From Plumapathes pennacea (taxonomy: Eukaryota; Cnidaria; Anthozoa; Antipatharia; Myriopathidae): 64,000 nucleotides of DNA. Shown here in pieces: positions 10,091 through 23,600 of this stretch (position 1 is its first letter; the number at the start of each line of letters is the position of its first letter). The notes under the pieces were generated by a model. The model had not been told where the DNA came from, did not search any database, and saw only the letters and a program-made list of their open reading frames with translations. The translations under genes were made by a program, and so were the position numbers. The stretch is from assembly GCA_964036295.1 (NCBI GenBank), contig OZ038467.1, forward strand, positions 16,713,670 through 16,777,669. The letters are read 5' to 3'.

Positions 10091-13000
10091 ATGGCTTCCG
10101 AAGTGTTCTTGCTCGGAGTTGCTCTAGCCTTGACAGAACTAATACGTACAAAATTCCCAGAAATCGAAAGGTTGAGAAAGCAGCAGTTGGATGCTATTCT
10201 TCAGTTTATTTTCAAGAAAGATGTCTTCGCGGTTCTTCCCGCTGGCACGGGGAAGTCGCTCATATTTCAAGCGATTCCCGACTTGTGCGCTAAGTTAGGC
10301 GAGAGAGGCATCGTTGGGTATCACACAAAGCCGATATTGCTGGTAATATGTCCGCTAACATTGCTAGCCGTCTCGCACATAACTGAGTTGAGCAGAAGAG
10401 GTATTTCTGCGCCATCTCTTTCTGGAGAAAAAGTGGACGAGGTAGGAATTATGAAAGGCGAGTATCGAGTTGTCATCGCTAGCCCAGAATCTCTTATCAG
10501 AAATGACAAGTGGCGTCAAATGCTTTGAAGCAAAGTGTATCAGGATCGAGTATTTGGCGTCGTCGCAGACGAAGCTCATGTTGTTCCGAAGTGGTAAGTA
10601 AAACAAGTTGTTTACTTTGTTATGGTTTGATTCCCGAGAGAGATCAAAATCCATACCCAACGTTGCCTCGATCGAACTGCCATGCTGGAGGTTCCAATGT
10701 CTTATACTGAATATAGGCACAAAAAACTTTTATCCTATGCAAGGATGAAATTTAATAGATAGTTTGACATCAGTCCTTTTTAGGCTTTTTCTGAATATGC
10801 ATCATGAACATTTTTCAGCAGATTTTCCACTTTTACTTGAAGGATTATGCTGTAATACCACTGTATTTGTGTTGATTAATAAAGTTTATTATTTTAAGAA
10901 CTATGTGTTGTTCTTGTGACCTGAAAGTAACCAAATACCAGAGCTCTAGGTTAATAAATTTATACCAGGATATTATCAATTAAACTCATTGCCAGTATCA
11001 TGATGGATTGTAGCCATACATCTTCTGTGTCACATGTTTAAAATATTAAACATCAACACTAAATTATTGTACTGTTGAGTAAATATTAAATATTTTAAAT
11101 TAGGAGTAATTCAGCTGGTATCTTTCTACTAAATTGGTTAGGACCTCACAGGCTTATACACTTTCCTGTATACACTTCAACTTTTTTGTTAGTGTTAAAG
11201 CATAATTGCTGGGTTAGAGATCTGCATGCGGTGATTGGTTCATATTATCATGTGATTTGTGATGACGTTGTGATCAAGTGACTTGGCGGGCGAGCAGTTT
11301 CGCCATTTTGCAGACAGCAAGTTGCTTGCCTTAGTTGGCTCTGTGGATTATTTTATGGACCGCTCATCTTACTTACAAACGCATACGCCGGCTGCGGTAG
11401 ACCCATACTAAATTTCATTGAGCGGTTTTGGCTTGGGTCGGTCCGTTCAGCCTCAAAAGCCATATTGAAAGCCATGAAAGCAAATGCAATGAACTTATCA
11501 ATGAACTGCATAACTATGCACAACTGTACAGAAATGTACGAAGAATCTGACATCCAGAACCTTGAGAACTTGAAGGAACAAGCTGAACGAAGCCGCTCGA
11601 CATACAAAGACGAGAACCTGTGTAAAGACGGCGATTCTTGACAAGCGCTTGATAGCGGATTATATGGAACTGTTTAGTATGAGGGTGAACTTGAAGGTAC
11701 TTTGTATTCTTTTACTTTGTATTATTCTTGCTGATACAAGTAAAACGTCAGTAAATCTGACTTTTGTTTGTGATCAAAATTTCACTCTGCTGTGCATTTA
11801 TGTTGTTGTTGCGACATTTTGGCTCGGTGCCATGAAGGGCAAACAATCAGTGCAACAGATGGCGTTATTATTTGAAAATTGGGAAATGGCTGAGGAAAAA
11901 GTGACCGTTGGTAGATCTCGCTTCGCTCAGTTTTATTGTATTCCCACAAATGTTTATGTGAAAGAAAACCGAAGTCCTGCAAGACGAAGTCGTGAGCCAA
12001 GCCACGTACCCTTGAATAACCTTTCACGCATTTTGAACAAGAGTAGAAAAAGCAGGCGACTAATACAAGAATACATTTCAAAGAATGTCCCAAAGTCGTC
12101 AAAAGTTCATGATTATACCCGAGCTTACGTACTTCACAATGCTAATGCGTTCCGAGAACGTGCATGTAAACAACATGTAAACAATAAAAAGCCACAGATG
12201 GAAATGGAAAGAGAAAATTAGGATCAATAAACCATCGCTGCGAGAAAGGTAGAAGCTCAAAAAGAAGATTGCCAAAAGTAACCGAGGTGCTAAGATACGT
12301 TTGTATTTTAAAATGTGTTAAAAAAACAGGCATTGCAAGATCAGACGTACTCAGAGATCAAAATCACAGAACCAAGTACAATGGGTTTTCTCTGTCAAGG
12401 GATATAGAAAAAAATTCCGGTCCTTCAGTTGTTGATCCAAACAAAACGATCATCGGTTGGCTTTCTGGATGCACGGAAGCCATACTTTAAGAGCGATTTT
12501 GGCTTGCATTGTTTTTAAGCGTCGGAAGACTTGAAAATAGCCGTACACAAATGCTTGATGTGTTACCAGCGGGACCCCCGTAAAGTACGAAGGGTTGTGT
12601 TTTGCAAATGCTCGATTATAGATACCGCTTCAACCAATGTATCTGTGTTCTGAGCAATATTTGTGTGAGAGAACATCGAATAAGTAGTAGAAGACGTGTC
12701 GAAACTTGATAGAACTTGAACTTTTCCCTGCGGGCAGAGCGTCTCCCTTTGTCGGAAACTCTGCGGCTTTATGTAACGCGCGGCGCATACGAACAGTCGG
12801 CGTTTAACTTCGTTTTGCGTGCAGTAAAGGTTCTTTGTTTATTGTCTGAGGATATTGAATTACTAATAGGTTTGAGGCAAATATCACGCGAGATTAAGAT
12901 ACAAGATCTGTCAATGAAATGTCACGAGCATAATATCATAGAACGGGGAATCCCGAATCATCAGCTACTTAGCTTTCACTCACGCCGCTTTAACAAAAGC

Positions 13001-16000
13001 AGGAAAGACCGGCAGGCGATTACATCGAGAATATTTGTCACTGAATACCTCGAAGTCTTCAAAAGCTCAAGGTTGATATCCGACTATCCGAGCCGTAATG
13101 TTCGCTCCACAAGCCCGTGATGCACGCCTTTGTTGTCACGGTATTCAAACGTCTGCAGCTTCCGATAGAGATTAATTTCGTATCGACCCAGAATTTTGCG
13201 TTAAAGCTTAAGAGCGACTTTTTTTTTCTGACCAGGTGAGGAGTGGCACATCAGTCAAAATTCGGGGTTCTTTTTATTTTGTCAATAGATAACCTATGGT
13301 TTGCCAATTACTCTGGTATATTTAGTTTGTCTGGAAACTTTTTCATTTCATGAAATTTTTGAAAAATCGCCATACCCCTCGAAATGGCTAAAATGAAAGG
13401 ATTTGGAGGACCACAAAAACCTTTGCACGCGACCGCGCAACGAAACTCTACACATAAATGTCTTCATCTATTGATTAAAAAGACATCCACGAGCAATTTG
13501 AGCCTATAAATAGAATTATAGGTTAAATATTGAATATCTGGTGTCGGGGCAAAGACAGCCCAAAATTCAATGCTCGCAAATCTCAGTTCAGAGCACTTTT
13601 TCAAAAAATCATTTCTATGTCCGGTATTACTCAGATTTGCACAAAACTTCGGTTGTAATATCTAGAAGTGTTGTTTTTATCAAGAATATAAAAATTAGTT
13701 TAGTACTTTTCATTGCTTGAAAGAACTAACGCGGCTAATTTTTCCAAAATCACAACATCGACTTGTAAACAACGCGTAACGATCAATTCACACTTTCGAA
13801 TAAACTCACATAAATCTTCGCCTACTACCTCAAACTTGGCACAAAACTCTGTAGGAGACCTTATAATAAGTTTTCTTTCAATATCACCGGTTAACGATTG
13901 ATTTATGTGTTTTTTTCCTATCAAAATGCCTCTTCAACTCAGTGGTCGACAAGCGCTGACTGATCGCTTCACTTTCTTTGCCAATTTACGCCTCATTTCG
14001 CATTATTATGCTACAATATAGCACAAATATGTTTCCAAGGATGTCCCTGTCGCTTTAAGAGCTCTTTCTTCTAAAAAATGAAAGATTCAGGCAGTCAAAA
14101 CATACGCGCTGACGTCGCCGTGCGTTCGTTATTGGTGTCACGCAATCTTATAACTTAGCGAGATATGTTTATTATATTTTATAGTTACATTGATAGCCCT
14201 TGTTTGACCCAAAAATATATTAACTTTGTTTTGTCATTATCGCTACCGGGAATAAAAATGCGACATGAAATTTTATTGAGTATCAAAGTGGCCAAATGAT
14301 GAAAACAACAACAACAGTAGAATTTGTATACTTGAAATGATACATGAATACATATCTGGCCAAGAAATATTTTTTAATTTTTTTATACACAAATAAAACA
14401 TGATAAGATCAGTAGCTTAGTGGCTCCAGGATTTTAAACTGAGCTTACTTTATTTACCAAAACGAGTTATTTTACCGGATCCGGCTTAATGAACTGCACA
14501 CAGATCTAATGAGAAACTGACAAGGAAGTGATATGTACATTTTATTACTGGCCTAACTGGCAAGAAATCTTTATTTATTTGACTGTTTCTCGAGAGTTTT
14601 ATCTGTTCGTGAAGCGCCTGACTTATACAAATATTGCATTTATTCACCCATTTAGACACCCTCATGTTGGTGTTGTTTTTTTTTTGTTTTTTTTTCGGCA
14701 TTAATAAGACCTCTTCTCAAATTTACATCACTAACAGAGATTCACATTTTAGTTTATTTTCCGTATTTTTCTTTCTATTCAGTGGCCGTCTTGTCTTGTT
14801 ACTCAGTGCCGAGGGGAAAAAAAGAAAATGAAAGGACTCGTAAAGGCGGGTCAGGCGGGGCAACTTCCGTTTTGCTTTTTCCCAACACACCAAAATGAAT
14901 ACCTATATTGGTTGTAGAAGCAGCTGCCGTTAGGTGTTAGGAAAAGATAGCAACGGTGACATAAAGGTTTTAGTTTTTCAAAGCAGATTTGGCAAATTGA
15001 GAAGCGGAGGCGAGTCTGTAATGGAGATAAGTTCTTTGTTCCTGTAATAAGGATATTTCGGGGCACAAAAAGGCGATGAGATAAGCGATGTTGAGACCGA
15101 AGTTGAATTGATATTAACACGGGCGTCGATATTTACTCCGCCGTCTGATATATCAAAATTGACGATTTGCGCTTCACACCGCTATTCTTTGCAAATTGGT
15201 TGGCGCAAAAGATCGCAGCGTTGCTGAGTTCCAGCGGGCCTATGCAGACATGGTGAGAAGGGGAAATCGCGCAAGGCTGATCGCGGGATCAACAAAGCGC
15301 TCTCTAGGGCAATCCTTCGCCGCACTGGTATATTTGTTGCGGCTGGTTCGGGCACTGTGCGTTAAGTCTTTTTTTATAATTTGTTATCTGCTCTGATAGG
15401 AAATTCGGTTCTAAATCTGGCTTCATATCTTCTCTTTGGTACAATTAAAAAAGAAAGAACAACGGAAAATATAACTTTAAGATTATCTGCAGTGCATGGG
15501 TGTGCTTACGGTACATACTAAAACTATTTCAAGTAGACAACTGTAACTTTATATCACTTTGTACACGCTCGCTTCGATTTATAATAAAAAAATGTGTGAA
15601 TAGTTGGCGCGCCCAGGCTAGGGTCCCCGGGCCAACCTTTTTTCATATATACAGGGCTTTTAACTTAAAAGTTGCCGCTTTTGGAATTTTTGATTTTTGA
15701 TTTTTGATTTTTGATTTAATGGAAGGGCACTTCTCCCCAAGCCAGTTTATGACACAATTGTATGGTACGGTGGGTTGTGTTGGGACGGAGTGGAGTCTCA
15801 AAGGTAGTGTAAAGTACAAATAATGTATTGGAGAAAATTGAAATTGCGAGAGAGAGAGGGGGGAGGGGGGGAGGTGGTGGAGGGGGAGACCAAAATATAT
15901 AATAATCCGTTTCTTGGTATGGGGGGAGGGGGGGGGGACATTTTGGGAATATTTTCTATAAAGTTGTCTTGCAGCTCCTAATGATGTGTACGGTACAATT

Positions 16001-19000
16001 TCAAGTCAGAAGAGTTAATTTTGCCTTCGTGCTGTTTTGATTACTCAGGCCATAACCATTCTAGTTTATGGTTCCTGTTGTTTTCATTATTTGGCCACTT
16101 TGATACCCAAATAATAAAGTTTTATGTCGCATTTTCATTCCCGTTAGCGATAATGGCCAAACAAAGTTTATATATTTTTGGGTCAAACAAGGGATATCAG
16201 TATAACTAAATATAATAAACATATCTCGCTGAGTTTTAAGATTGCGTGACACCAATAACGAACCACGGCGACGTCGGCGCGTATGTTTTGACTGCATGAA
16301 TCTTTTATTTTTTACAAGAAAGAGCTCTTAAAGCGACAGGGACATCCTTGGAAACATATTTGTGCTATATTGTAGCAGAATAAAGCGAAATGAGGCGTAA
16401 ATTGGCAAAGAAAGTGAAGCGATCAGTTAGCGCTTGTCGACCACTGAGTTGAAGAGGCATTTTTATAGGAAAAAAACACATAAATCAATCGTTAACCGGT
16501 GATATTGAAAGTTAAACTTATTATAAGGTCTCCTACAGAGTTTTGTGCCAAGTTTGAGGTAGAGGGCGAAGTTTTTGTTCGAGTTTATTGGAAAGTGTGA
16601 ATTGATCGTTGCGCGTTGTTTATAAGTCGATGTTGTGATTTTGGCAAAATTGGCCGCGTTAGTTCTTTCGAGCAATGAAAAGTACCAAACTAATTTTTAT
16701 ATTCTAAATAAGAACAGCACTTCTAGATATTACAACCGAATTTGTGTGCAAATCTGAGTTATACCGGACATAGAAATGATTTTTTGAAAAAGTGCTCTAA
16801 ACTGAGAATTGCGAGCATTGAAATTTGGGCTGTCTTTGCCCCGACACCAGATATTCAATATTTGACCGATAATTCTATTTATAGGCTCAAAATGCTCGTA
16901 GATGTCTTCTTAATTAATAGATGAAGACATTTATCTGTAGAGTTTCATTGCGCGGTCGCGCGCGTATGCTTTTGTGGTCCTCCTAATCCCTTTCATTTTA
17001 GTCATTTTGAGGCGTAGCGGTTTTTAATTTTTTTCTTGAAACTCCAAAAAATTTTTAACAAAATAAGTATACGAGAGTACTTGGCACACCATAGGCTATC
17101 TCTGGACAAAATATGAAGAACCCCGATTTTTGACTCATGTGCCACATTTTTCTCATTTCACCCGGTGTTTAGGAAAATTCGCTCTTAATGCATAGCAGTC
17201 TTGAACATATTAGTGATCAGACTTGTACATGTAGGATGAGTAACGCCTGAGATGGCTTTTTCATACGAAGTAATTTCATCATGGGAAGTGTCATGTTTTA
17301 ATGTGCTACAGAGATAAGTCTGAAAGCTTTCAATTACAGCTACTTGAACATGATGCACACGCTGGGAAGATGAGATAAGGCTATTACGCTGTCTTACAGC
17401 TACTTAAGATGTCGGGTATTCCCCAGTCAATCCCATTACAAAATGACAACACAGTTCCTCCACAAAACATGTCAGCTTGAAAGGTTGCCAGGTTGTATAG
17501 CAAGCGTCACACAAGTACTGTCACGTGCATCGGAAAGCAATGAAAACTGGGTTGTTGCAAACGAAGAATATTCCTACAGGGCCTTCGATAATTGTTTTCT
17601 CTCAATTATTATAATACACTTTTTCGTGAATATCTGTTTGACCGAAATTAGAAAAGAGGGCAAGAAAAATAAAGGGAGCTTTTGGATCCGTCATGTGCAA
17701 ACTGACTCGGCTATAATATCTTTTGCATATAAACGCACGACAAAAGTTCCTCTCCCGGGACCCCTCGTGTCTCTATTCATTGTACTAATGACGTCACAAG
17801 CCCACTGGCCACGGGCCTGTCTTGTTTTGGTTTTATTGATAGGGGGTATGGAAATGTTAAAGAAAAGATGGCAACCTTCAGGGAATGTTTCAGTAGGCTT
17901 GGTGAACTAAGATCTCTTCTACCAGGTAATACACCAGTGCTTGCTTTAACTGCAACAGCAGATACAAAGTCCATGATTATAAAGTCTTTGGTGCTACGCC
18001 CTGATACTTTCAGTATTTATGTAAGCCCAAACAGAGCAAATATCTACCTTGAGAAAATCAAAATCAAAGCAAATGATCTCAATGCGGCCTTTGATTGGTT
18101 AACTAATATTATCAAGGACAAAGGTGCAAACACCTCAAAGACCATCGTATATTGCAAGTCGCAGAAGGACTGTGGGAGACTGTTCATGTTTTTTAAGGCT
18201 GAACTGGGAAAGCATGCCTTCTCAACTGAAGATGCAGAACAGACAAGTGCAAACATGCTGCTGGCAATGTTTCACCACAACACCCTCAACAGACACAAGG
18301 ACCGGGTACTTGAATCATTGTTGAACCAGGATGGAGTGTGTCGTGTGGTTTTTGCCTCTACTGCCCTCGGAATGGGAGTTAACATGAAGGACATCCGCTA
18401 TGTAGTTCACTACGGTCCACCAAGGCATGTGGAAGACTTCATACAGGAGATGGGCAGAGCAGGGAGGGATCGATTACCCTCTAAGGCAATTCTTATTTAC
18501 AGTGGTCATCATTTAAGAAAGTGTGACAAGCAGGTAAAAAAGTATGCTACCTCGAGCACCTTATGTTTGCGGCAAATTCTTTTGGAGGGATTCGAAAAAA
18601 GTCCTGAAGATACAGTTCATCGGGATTCTCACCAATGTTGTAGGGTGTGTCATGAGAGGTGCAACTGCATTGGAAATACTTGTGGTGTCCCCAAAATGGG
18701 TATGTCTGACCATTGTGAGCAGAAAGGTGCATCATTACATGACCGGAAAGTTAGGGATGTGAAAAAAGAACAAAAGGTGCTCCTACTGGAACTTTTGAAT
18801 GACTACAAAAATAGCTTGGAAACACAATTACAGGCACACTTTCTTCCACCTGAGAGCAGCACTGGTTTCACAGCAGTTCTTGTAAAAACTGTCCTCCAGA
18901 AGTGCAAGTTCATTTTTACATTGGATGACATATTTGAATTAGTTCCTGTTTACATGAAAAGGCATGCATTGGACATTTTGTGCATGTTCAAAGATGTTTT

Positions 19001-19181
19001 TGATGACATTGACATCCCACAGGAGATTGCTTTCTCTGATCCTACTACATGTGCTTCTTCTGAGTATGACTTGGAGTATGGAGGCTGCTATGATGAAATG
19101 TCAGGATCAAGTGGATCTGATTCTGATGAGTCTGACAATAGCGCTGCTTCAGCAATGTCTGGATGTTCTTGGCTCAGCTGA
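10091..19181 (+). CDS. RecQ-type DNA helicase, two exons, one in-frame TGA
   Basis: Exons 10091-10593 and 17843-19181 join in phase (a Trp codon split TG|G). The total is 614 codons including the stop. Motifs: Walker A PAGTGKS; ICPLTLL and VIASPESL; Walker B with DEAH (ADEAHVVPKW) at the end of exon 1; LALTATAD (motif III) early in exon 2; TIVYCKSQKDCGR (IV); ASTALGMGVN (V); QEMGRAGRD (VI). A Cys-rich RecQ zinc-binding segment follows (HQCCRVCHERCNC), and the tail is acidic and Ser-rich. From family knowledge this is an ATP-dependent 3'-5' helicase. A TGA at 10526 interrupts exon 1 between the strand-opening motifs and DEAH. It is a single substitution away from CGA, so this copy may be inactive unless recoded. 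The start is ATG 10091 in a good context (AAAAATGG); ATG 10079 is also in frame. The promoter would lie within ~110 bp of the terminus, with a GATTGGCT (CCAAT-type) motif at 10050. Confidence 0.88.
10594..11648 (+). other. RecQ intron, first part
   Basis: AT-rich. Nothing is recognised to ~11200. From ~11350 to 11640 the plus strand shows a moderately open stretch (QNLENLKEQAERS) without a known family; it may be an exon of the transposon remnant that follows. Confidence 0.4.
11649..12490 (+). pseudogene. Remnant of a transposon polyprotein with a 2A-like motif
   Basis: Two overlapping open pieces (to 12221, and ~12200-12490) are rich in Arg, Lys and Asn. The second reads YNGFSLSRDIEKNSGP followed by SVVDPNKTI. 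D-I/V-E-x-N-P-G-P is the core of 2A-type ribosome-skipping peptides; here the first Pro is Ser, which should abolish activity. In cnidarian mobile elements I recall similar motifs just before an OTU-like protease region, but that region is not present here. It lies inside the RecQ intron and stops at 12490. Confidence 0.4.
12491..13207 (+). other. RecQ intron segment with an unassigned open frame (12716-13120)
   Basis: One 134-residue open frame, basic at its C-terminal half (SRRFNKSRKDRQAI), resembles no family I know. It may be part of the preceding transposon remnant. Confidence 0.3.
13212..17184. mobile_element. 4.0 kb element with ~1.1 kb inverted arms, flanked by TTAA
   Basis: TTAA at 13208-13211 and 17185-17188 flanks ends that read GAGCGA inward from both sides. 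The left arm (to ~14312) and right arm (from ~16078) are inverted copies of one another over ~1.1 kb with scattered differences. For example, the segments with CTCAGTGGTCGACAAGCGCT near 13945 and its complement near 16440 match. TTAA duplication is the hallmark of the piggyBac superfamily, but no transposase is seen. It sits in the RecQ intron, so it is younger than the giant element's RecQ gene. Confidence 0.75.
14313..16077. other. Unique centre of the TTAA element
   Basis: No coding family is recognised. It contains a TTTTTGA-type tandem repeat at ~15685-15717 and purine-rich G/GA tracts at 15846-15895 and 15920-15940. A 66-residue open frame at 15196-15396 is unassigned. Confidence 0.5.
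17189..17842 (+). other. RecQ intron, last part
   Basis: AT-rich and ends at the TTGATAG acceptor before 17843. A long open frame here overlaps the acceptor and reads through the intron, so I do not treat it as coding. Confidence 0.5.
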
Positions 19182-19443
19182 TGTGCATGGTATCTCAGGG
19201 ATCTATTTGTAGGGCATGTTTTTGGTAAGTAGATACACTCAGAAAATTCAACATTTTTATTTCCCCTCTCAGTTTTATTAAATAATAATGAACATTAGAT
19301 TTTGAGATGGTGACCCGAGTCTCCAAGTAACACGATACTACAGCTTTAAAGTCGTGATTATTACCCTTACGGAGCTCTGGTATTATACTGATACTACAGC
19401 TTACATCGTGAAAAAAACCTTCCAGTTTAGTGCCCAAATTCTG

Positions 19444-20647
19444 TTACACTAACTCCTGCCTCTCCAACTGCTTCTTGTGACCAGTGATCCAGTTATTTAG
19501 TTGGCGATAATCAATACCTTGTAAGATATTACGGTCAAACTTAGGAAATTCTAAATACTGACGATCTGGCGAGGGACTGTAGAAGAATATCTTTCCTCTC
19601 TCATGTAGCTCATTGACAAGTTCCTTAAAATCACGTAATGATCTCTTGGCTGTGTGCTTACCAGATGGTGTCTTTAATCCAAGGTCTTCATCAATGGCAT
19701 CCAATAACTTCTCAATATTGTTCACAGAGTGACTGCAACGCCTTGCAGAGTCTTCTGACATGTTTGGCCCCAGGTTCTTCAGCATGTGCTTGGTCTTGTT
19801 GTTGATATGCTCCAGGCGCAAGTCAAGAGAAATGTTCCTTCCTATGCCACCTTTGCTGTTGACTGTCCGGTTCCAGGTTAAGCAGTGGGCTTGTTTAGGT
19901 GTCAGTATTGCTTGGGTGGAGGCTTGCAGAAACAGAGAAGCAAGAGCATACTTGTTTTGCTTATGTGCCCTAAATATCATCATGGATATTTTCCAGCATC
20001 GTAGTATCCTTGTTCCATCCCCCTCCTTCACTGCATCATCCATGTTTCTCAAGAGGAGTCCCAGACTCATGCGTCCACAAGCATAGTTGTAATGGTCATC
20101 AGTATGGTCTTCTTCAGATGACAGCATCTCAGAATCTGAGGACTTTGGGGTTTCAGGTGTTGTTGTGGCTGTAGCAACAACACAGTCTGGGTGCTGCATT
20201 ATGACATGGTTCTCCATTGCCTTCTGGTACTGGTACTGTTTGCTGCATACAGGGCAGGCAACTGCATGCCTCTGTGGAGGTGCTGCTGCTTCAGCTACTC
20301 CAGCCCTGATGTTCTTATGCTGTCTCTCTTGGACGTCCATCACAAACACCTCAAGCATCCTTTTCATATGCTGGTGAAGCCATATCCTCTTTTCAGGCTG
20401 TGTTGCATGGCGTACTGTGGGAGGTATAACCTCTTCTTCAAGTGTTGTAAGGGAGGTCATGCCAAAGTACTTCAGTGCAGCTGCCACAACGAATGCATCA
20501 GTTTCCAGGTTAGTGTATTCTTTACAGGTGTTAAAGTTGTCCAAAACATTAGGAGTTTTGGCATTCACATTGTTGATGACAGCCATGTTGGAACACAGTT
20601 CCTATGTCATTCACAGATGTGATTTTGAAATACAAGTTGTAAAGCAC
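19444..20647 (-). CDS. DUF6589 C-terminal exon (largest intact piece)
   Basis: Open from ATG 20586 for 380 residues. It includes a C2H2-like finger at about residues 110-135, an acidic linker, and the DUF6589 C-terminal core to the end (KFDRNILQGIDYRQLNNW). Upstream of the ATG the exon reaches an acceptor at 20648 but contains a stop in this frame. The N-terminal ~60 nt (VLYNLYFKITS) fit the family in another frame, so one base may be lost there. It could also be translated alone from ATG 20586. It ends 263 bp from the convergent RecQ stop. Confidence 0.85.
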
Positions 20648-23600
20648 CTGAAAACACAAAAAGATAAAAATTATGTTAATCATTACAATTATAACTCACT
20701 GAAAAAAGTGTAGAATAGAAAGCCCTAAAGATTGATACAGAAGTAAAATGCTTGACCTGACAGACAGCCTGACAGTGGTTGGGTTATTATAAGAGCTTGA
20801 CACACAACACCCATGGTGATAAGGATCAAGACTACTTGTGGTCTCATCATTGCTTACGGGTCTAACCCAACCAGAATCAATAATATTAAAGCCAACTGTC
20901 ATGTTGACCATCATTCATGTATCAGTACGAAAACTGCCTCACTTTAAAGCACAAATTGGGTTGCTTTCTGGATGATGTAATATTTAGTCATGTCAGACAT
21001 CTCTCTTGGTTTATCTTTACCTGGTACAGGATTCTTACAGCGTGCCAATCCTCTACCTTTGGAATGACTCCTTTCAGGCGTTCATAATCAGTATCACCAT
21101 CTGCCCTGGCTACCCTTGCATTTCTTGCTCTTTAATCTGTCAGTTGGTCTCCACCGAAAAAGACTTTCTGCAACACATGGACCTCCCATGACGAGACGGA
21201 GCGATTTTTCTGCAAAAACCGCGTGTGGTCCTGGTTGCTAGGGGTGTGATGTCATTGCGGTTTGTAATTAGATGATAGAGTTACTCGCGTTGACAGAAAC
21301 GGCTTATCAACTGGTCTGGTTTATGTATGTAACATTAGATCGCCACAACAATATATCCGCGGCAAATTTAAGTTGCGCTCAGTTGTAATTATGCAGGCGG
21401 CGAGTGAGCATCGACCAGGTGAACTTTTCAAGCGAATTTTCAGCCCCGATTTGTGCTCCTCTAAGAAGTGGTATGTTTTATCCACTTCGATCAGTGGAAC
21501 TCCGCCGGGGAAGTATATTTCACAAAGTCATTTTTGTTCGCGGTTTTCAACGGAGTTTGCCGAAGTACCGCTCTCTGGATTGAAGGACAGAAATGGCGCG
21601 CAACCTTCTCTGCGCGGATACAAGAATGATAACGTGATCGTGGCTTCCTCCTTCGGTGTTATAGCCTCCATGCTCAGACAGAACCCGTCCAAATCATCTC
21701 TGTATGTTAAAGAGGGTTTTCGAAATGTGGCAGACCACCTAAACTCCGTCGCTCTGGAGAGTTTGGCGCCAAATTTGTTCGTGGAAGACAACGACGACGC
21801 CATCGCTAAACTTCGTCAAGAGCTTGCTTTGGCCAGAGAAGAAACCGCTAAGCTGAAGAAATCTGTCTTTGCAACCCCTATCGGTATCAGCAGCATCGAT
21901 TCACCGCCTCCGACACCCGCGACATCGGGTGGCTCAGTTTGTCGGTCTGGTTTGCCTGGAGTGGAATCGAGAAAGAAGAGGGCCAATGTAAGCGTAAATG
22001 ACAGTGTGGTATCGAAAGACGATGCACTGAATGACATCGTGGATATAGTCCAGGGAAAGGGTGTTAAACGGGCCTTTTCCGACAGCTTGATGGAGAAACA
22101 CATCCAGTCGATGCGAGTTCCCGATTGGGTACTTTTGTATTTTAAGTTAGAGGCGAAAATGCCCGACCAAGGATGGCAAACTCTTCTCAACCTCACGCAA
22201 CTTGGCAGGAGTGGGGTAAGGTTTTGTAAATGTTTCCATTTTCGTGATGTATATTAAAAATGGTTCAGTGTATATGATAATTTTTTATTCATATCACAAG
22301 TTGGTCACCAAGCATGCTCAGTTCTGCTGTATATATTCAGCTGTCTATATTAAATGCCTGGGCTACATTTTCAACATTTTCAGTTACAAATTAATTATTA
22401 AGTTAAAATATTGAAGCTTTGCATGCATTTTAAAAGTTATGTATTGCAACTGTAAATTATATCCTGTACATATGTTTTTCTGACATTGGTGACATTATAA
22501 GGTGCTTATAATTTCTGTTACACTGCAATTAATTAAATTATCATCAGTAAGAAACCTATTTAATTTCACCTTAATGCATTATTATTATTGCAGAAAAAGT
22601 CAGATACACCCTTGTTGCTGACGACTGGACAAGTTAAAGCAATACGGAAAATGGTGTTTCAAGTTGTCAAGAAGACTGTTGGAATCAGTAGATTCCCAGA
22701 ACCCCTCGAGGGCTTCCAAGTTGACCTGGTCTCTGCTGTAGTTTGGGCTGCACGTGAAATCAGGCTGCTTGACCCTGACCGAACAGACCTTGAATTAAAT
22801 ATCAAACTGGATGGGAGACCTTTTTGTGGTATGTACCCGCTTCTGGTGGTCATATTGTGGAGTTCTGGTTTGACTGTCTTATTGAAGGTTGTGAACAATA
22901 TTAATACCCTGTTGTCTGTACTATAAAAACACTTTTATTTGTCTGATTTATACAAGTTATACACGTCAACGCATTTGCTCAATGTTACCAAATACAATGT
23001 ATTGACATGGCTATTGTACTATGTGTCTATGTGTGTAAAATGCAGTCATGTGTCTGATAGAAAAAAAACGTTTACTGTTATGTGTCGAAACAGGAAAGAG
23101 CCAAGTTATGATTGGTATTGTCCCAATGGATGCACCATATACCTCATGTCAGAGCTCAAAGACTGTGTACCCTCTGGCTATTGCTAACTGTCAAGAGAAC
23201 AGGTGGGTTGATTGATTCACCCTGTAATCCTAGTGTTGTAATAGTACATTTTCTGGCAGCACTCTGTTATACTTCTCATATATAGATAGATATAGTAGAT
23301 CAATGTATATAATTTAACAATTTTAAAAGCCAAATAAATCAAGGCCCTGAATGTTGTGAAATAACAGTATTTAAGTAAATAAATTGCATTTCAGGTGATA
23401 ATTGGGGCCTGTGTACTTACAAGAACAAGTAATAATATTACTGTTATATTTTTATTATATATATATTACTATGTGATAGGCAATTGTATAAACTGGTTGT
23501 AGGTCAAATATAACAGCCATGCTGAAGGAAATCACTAAGCAGAAGAACTTGCTGAAAAGAGATGGTCTGCAGGTGGATGGGAGGCTGTTCAACTTCAGGT

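Noticed and set aside
17443..17910. 155-codon plus-strand ORF with hydrophobic segments
   Set aside because: It runs across the RecQ intron end and reads exon 2 in the wrong frame; no domain.
19444..20586. A stand-alone host zinc-finger gene
   Set aside because: The C-terminal half matches the DUF6589 C-terminal core, and the GGDQLT exon lies just upstream in phase.
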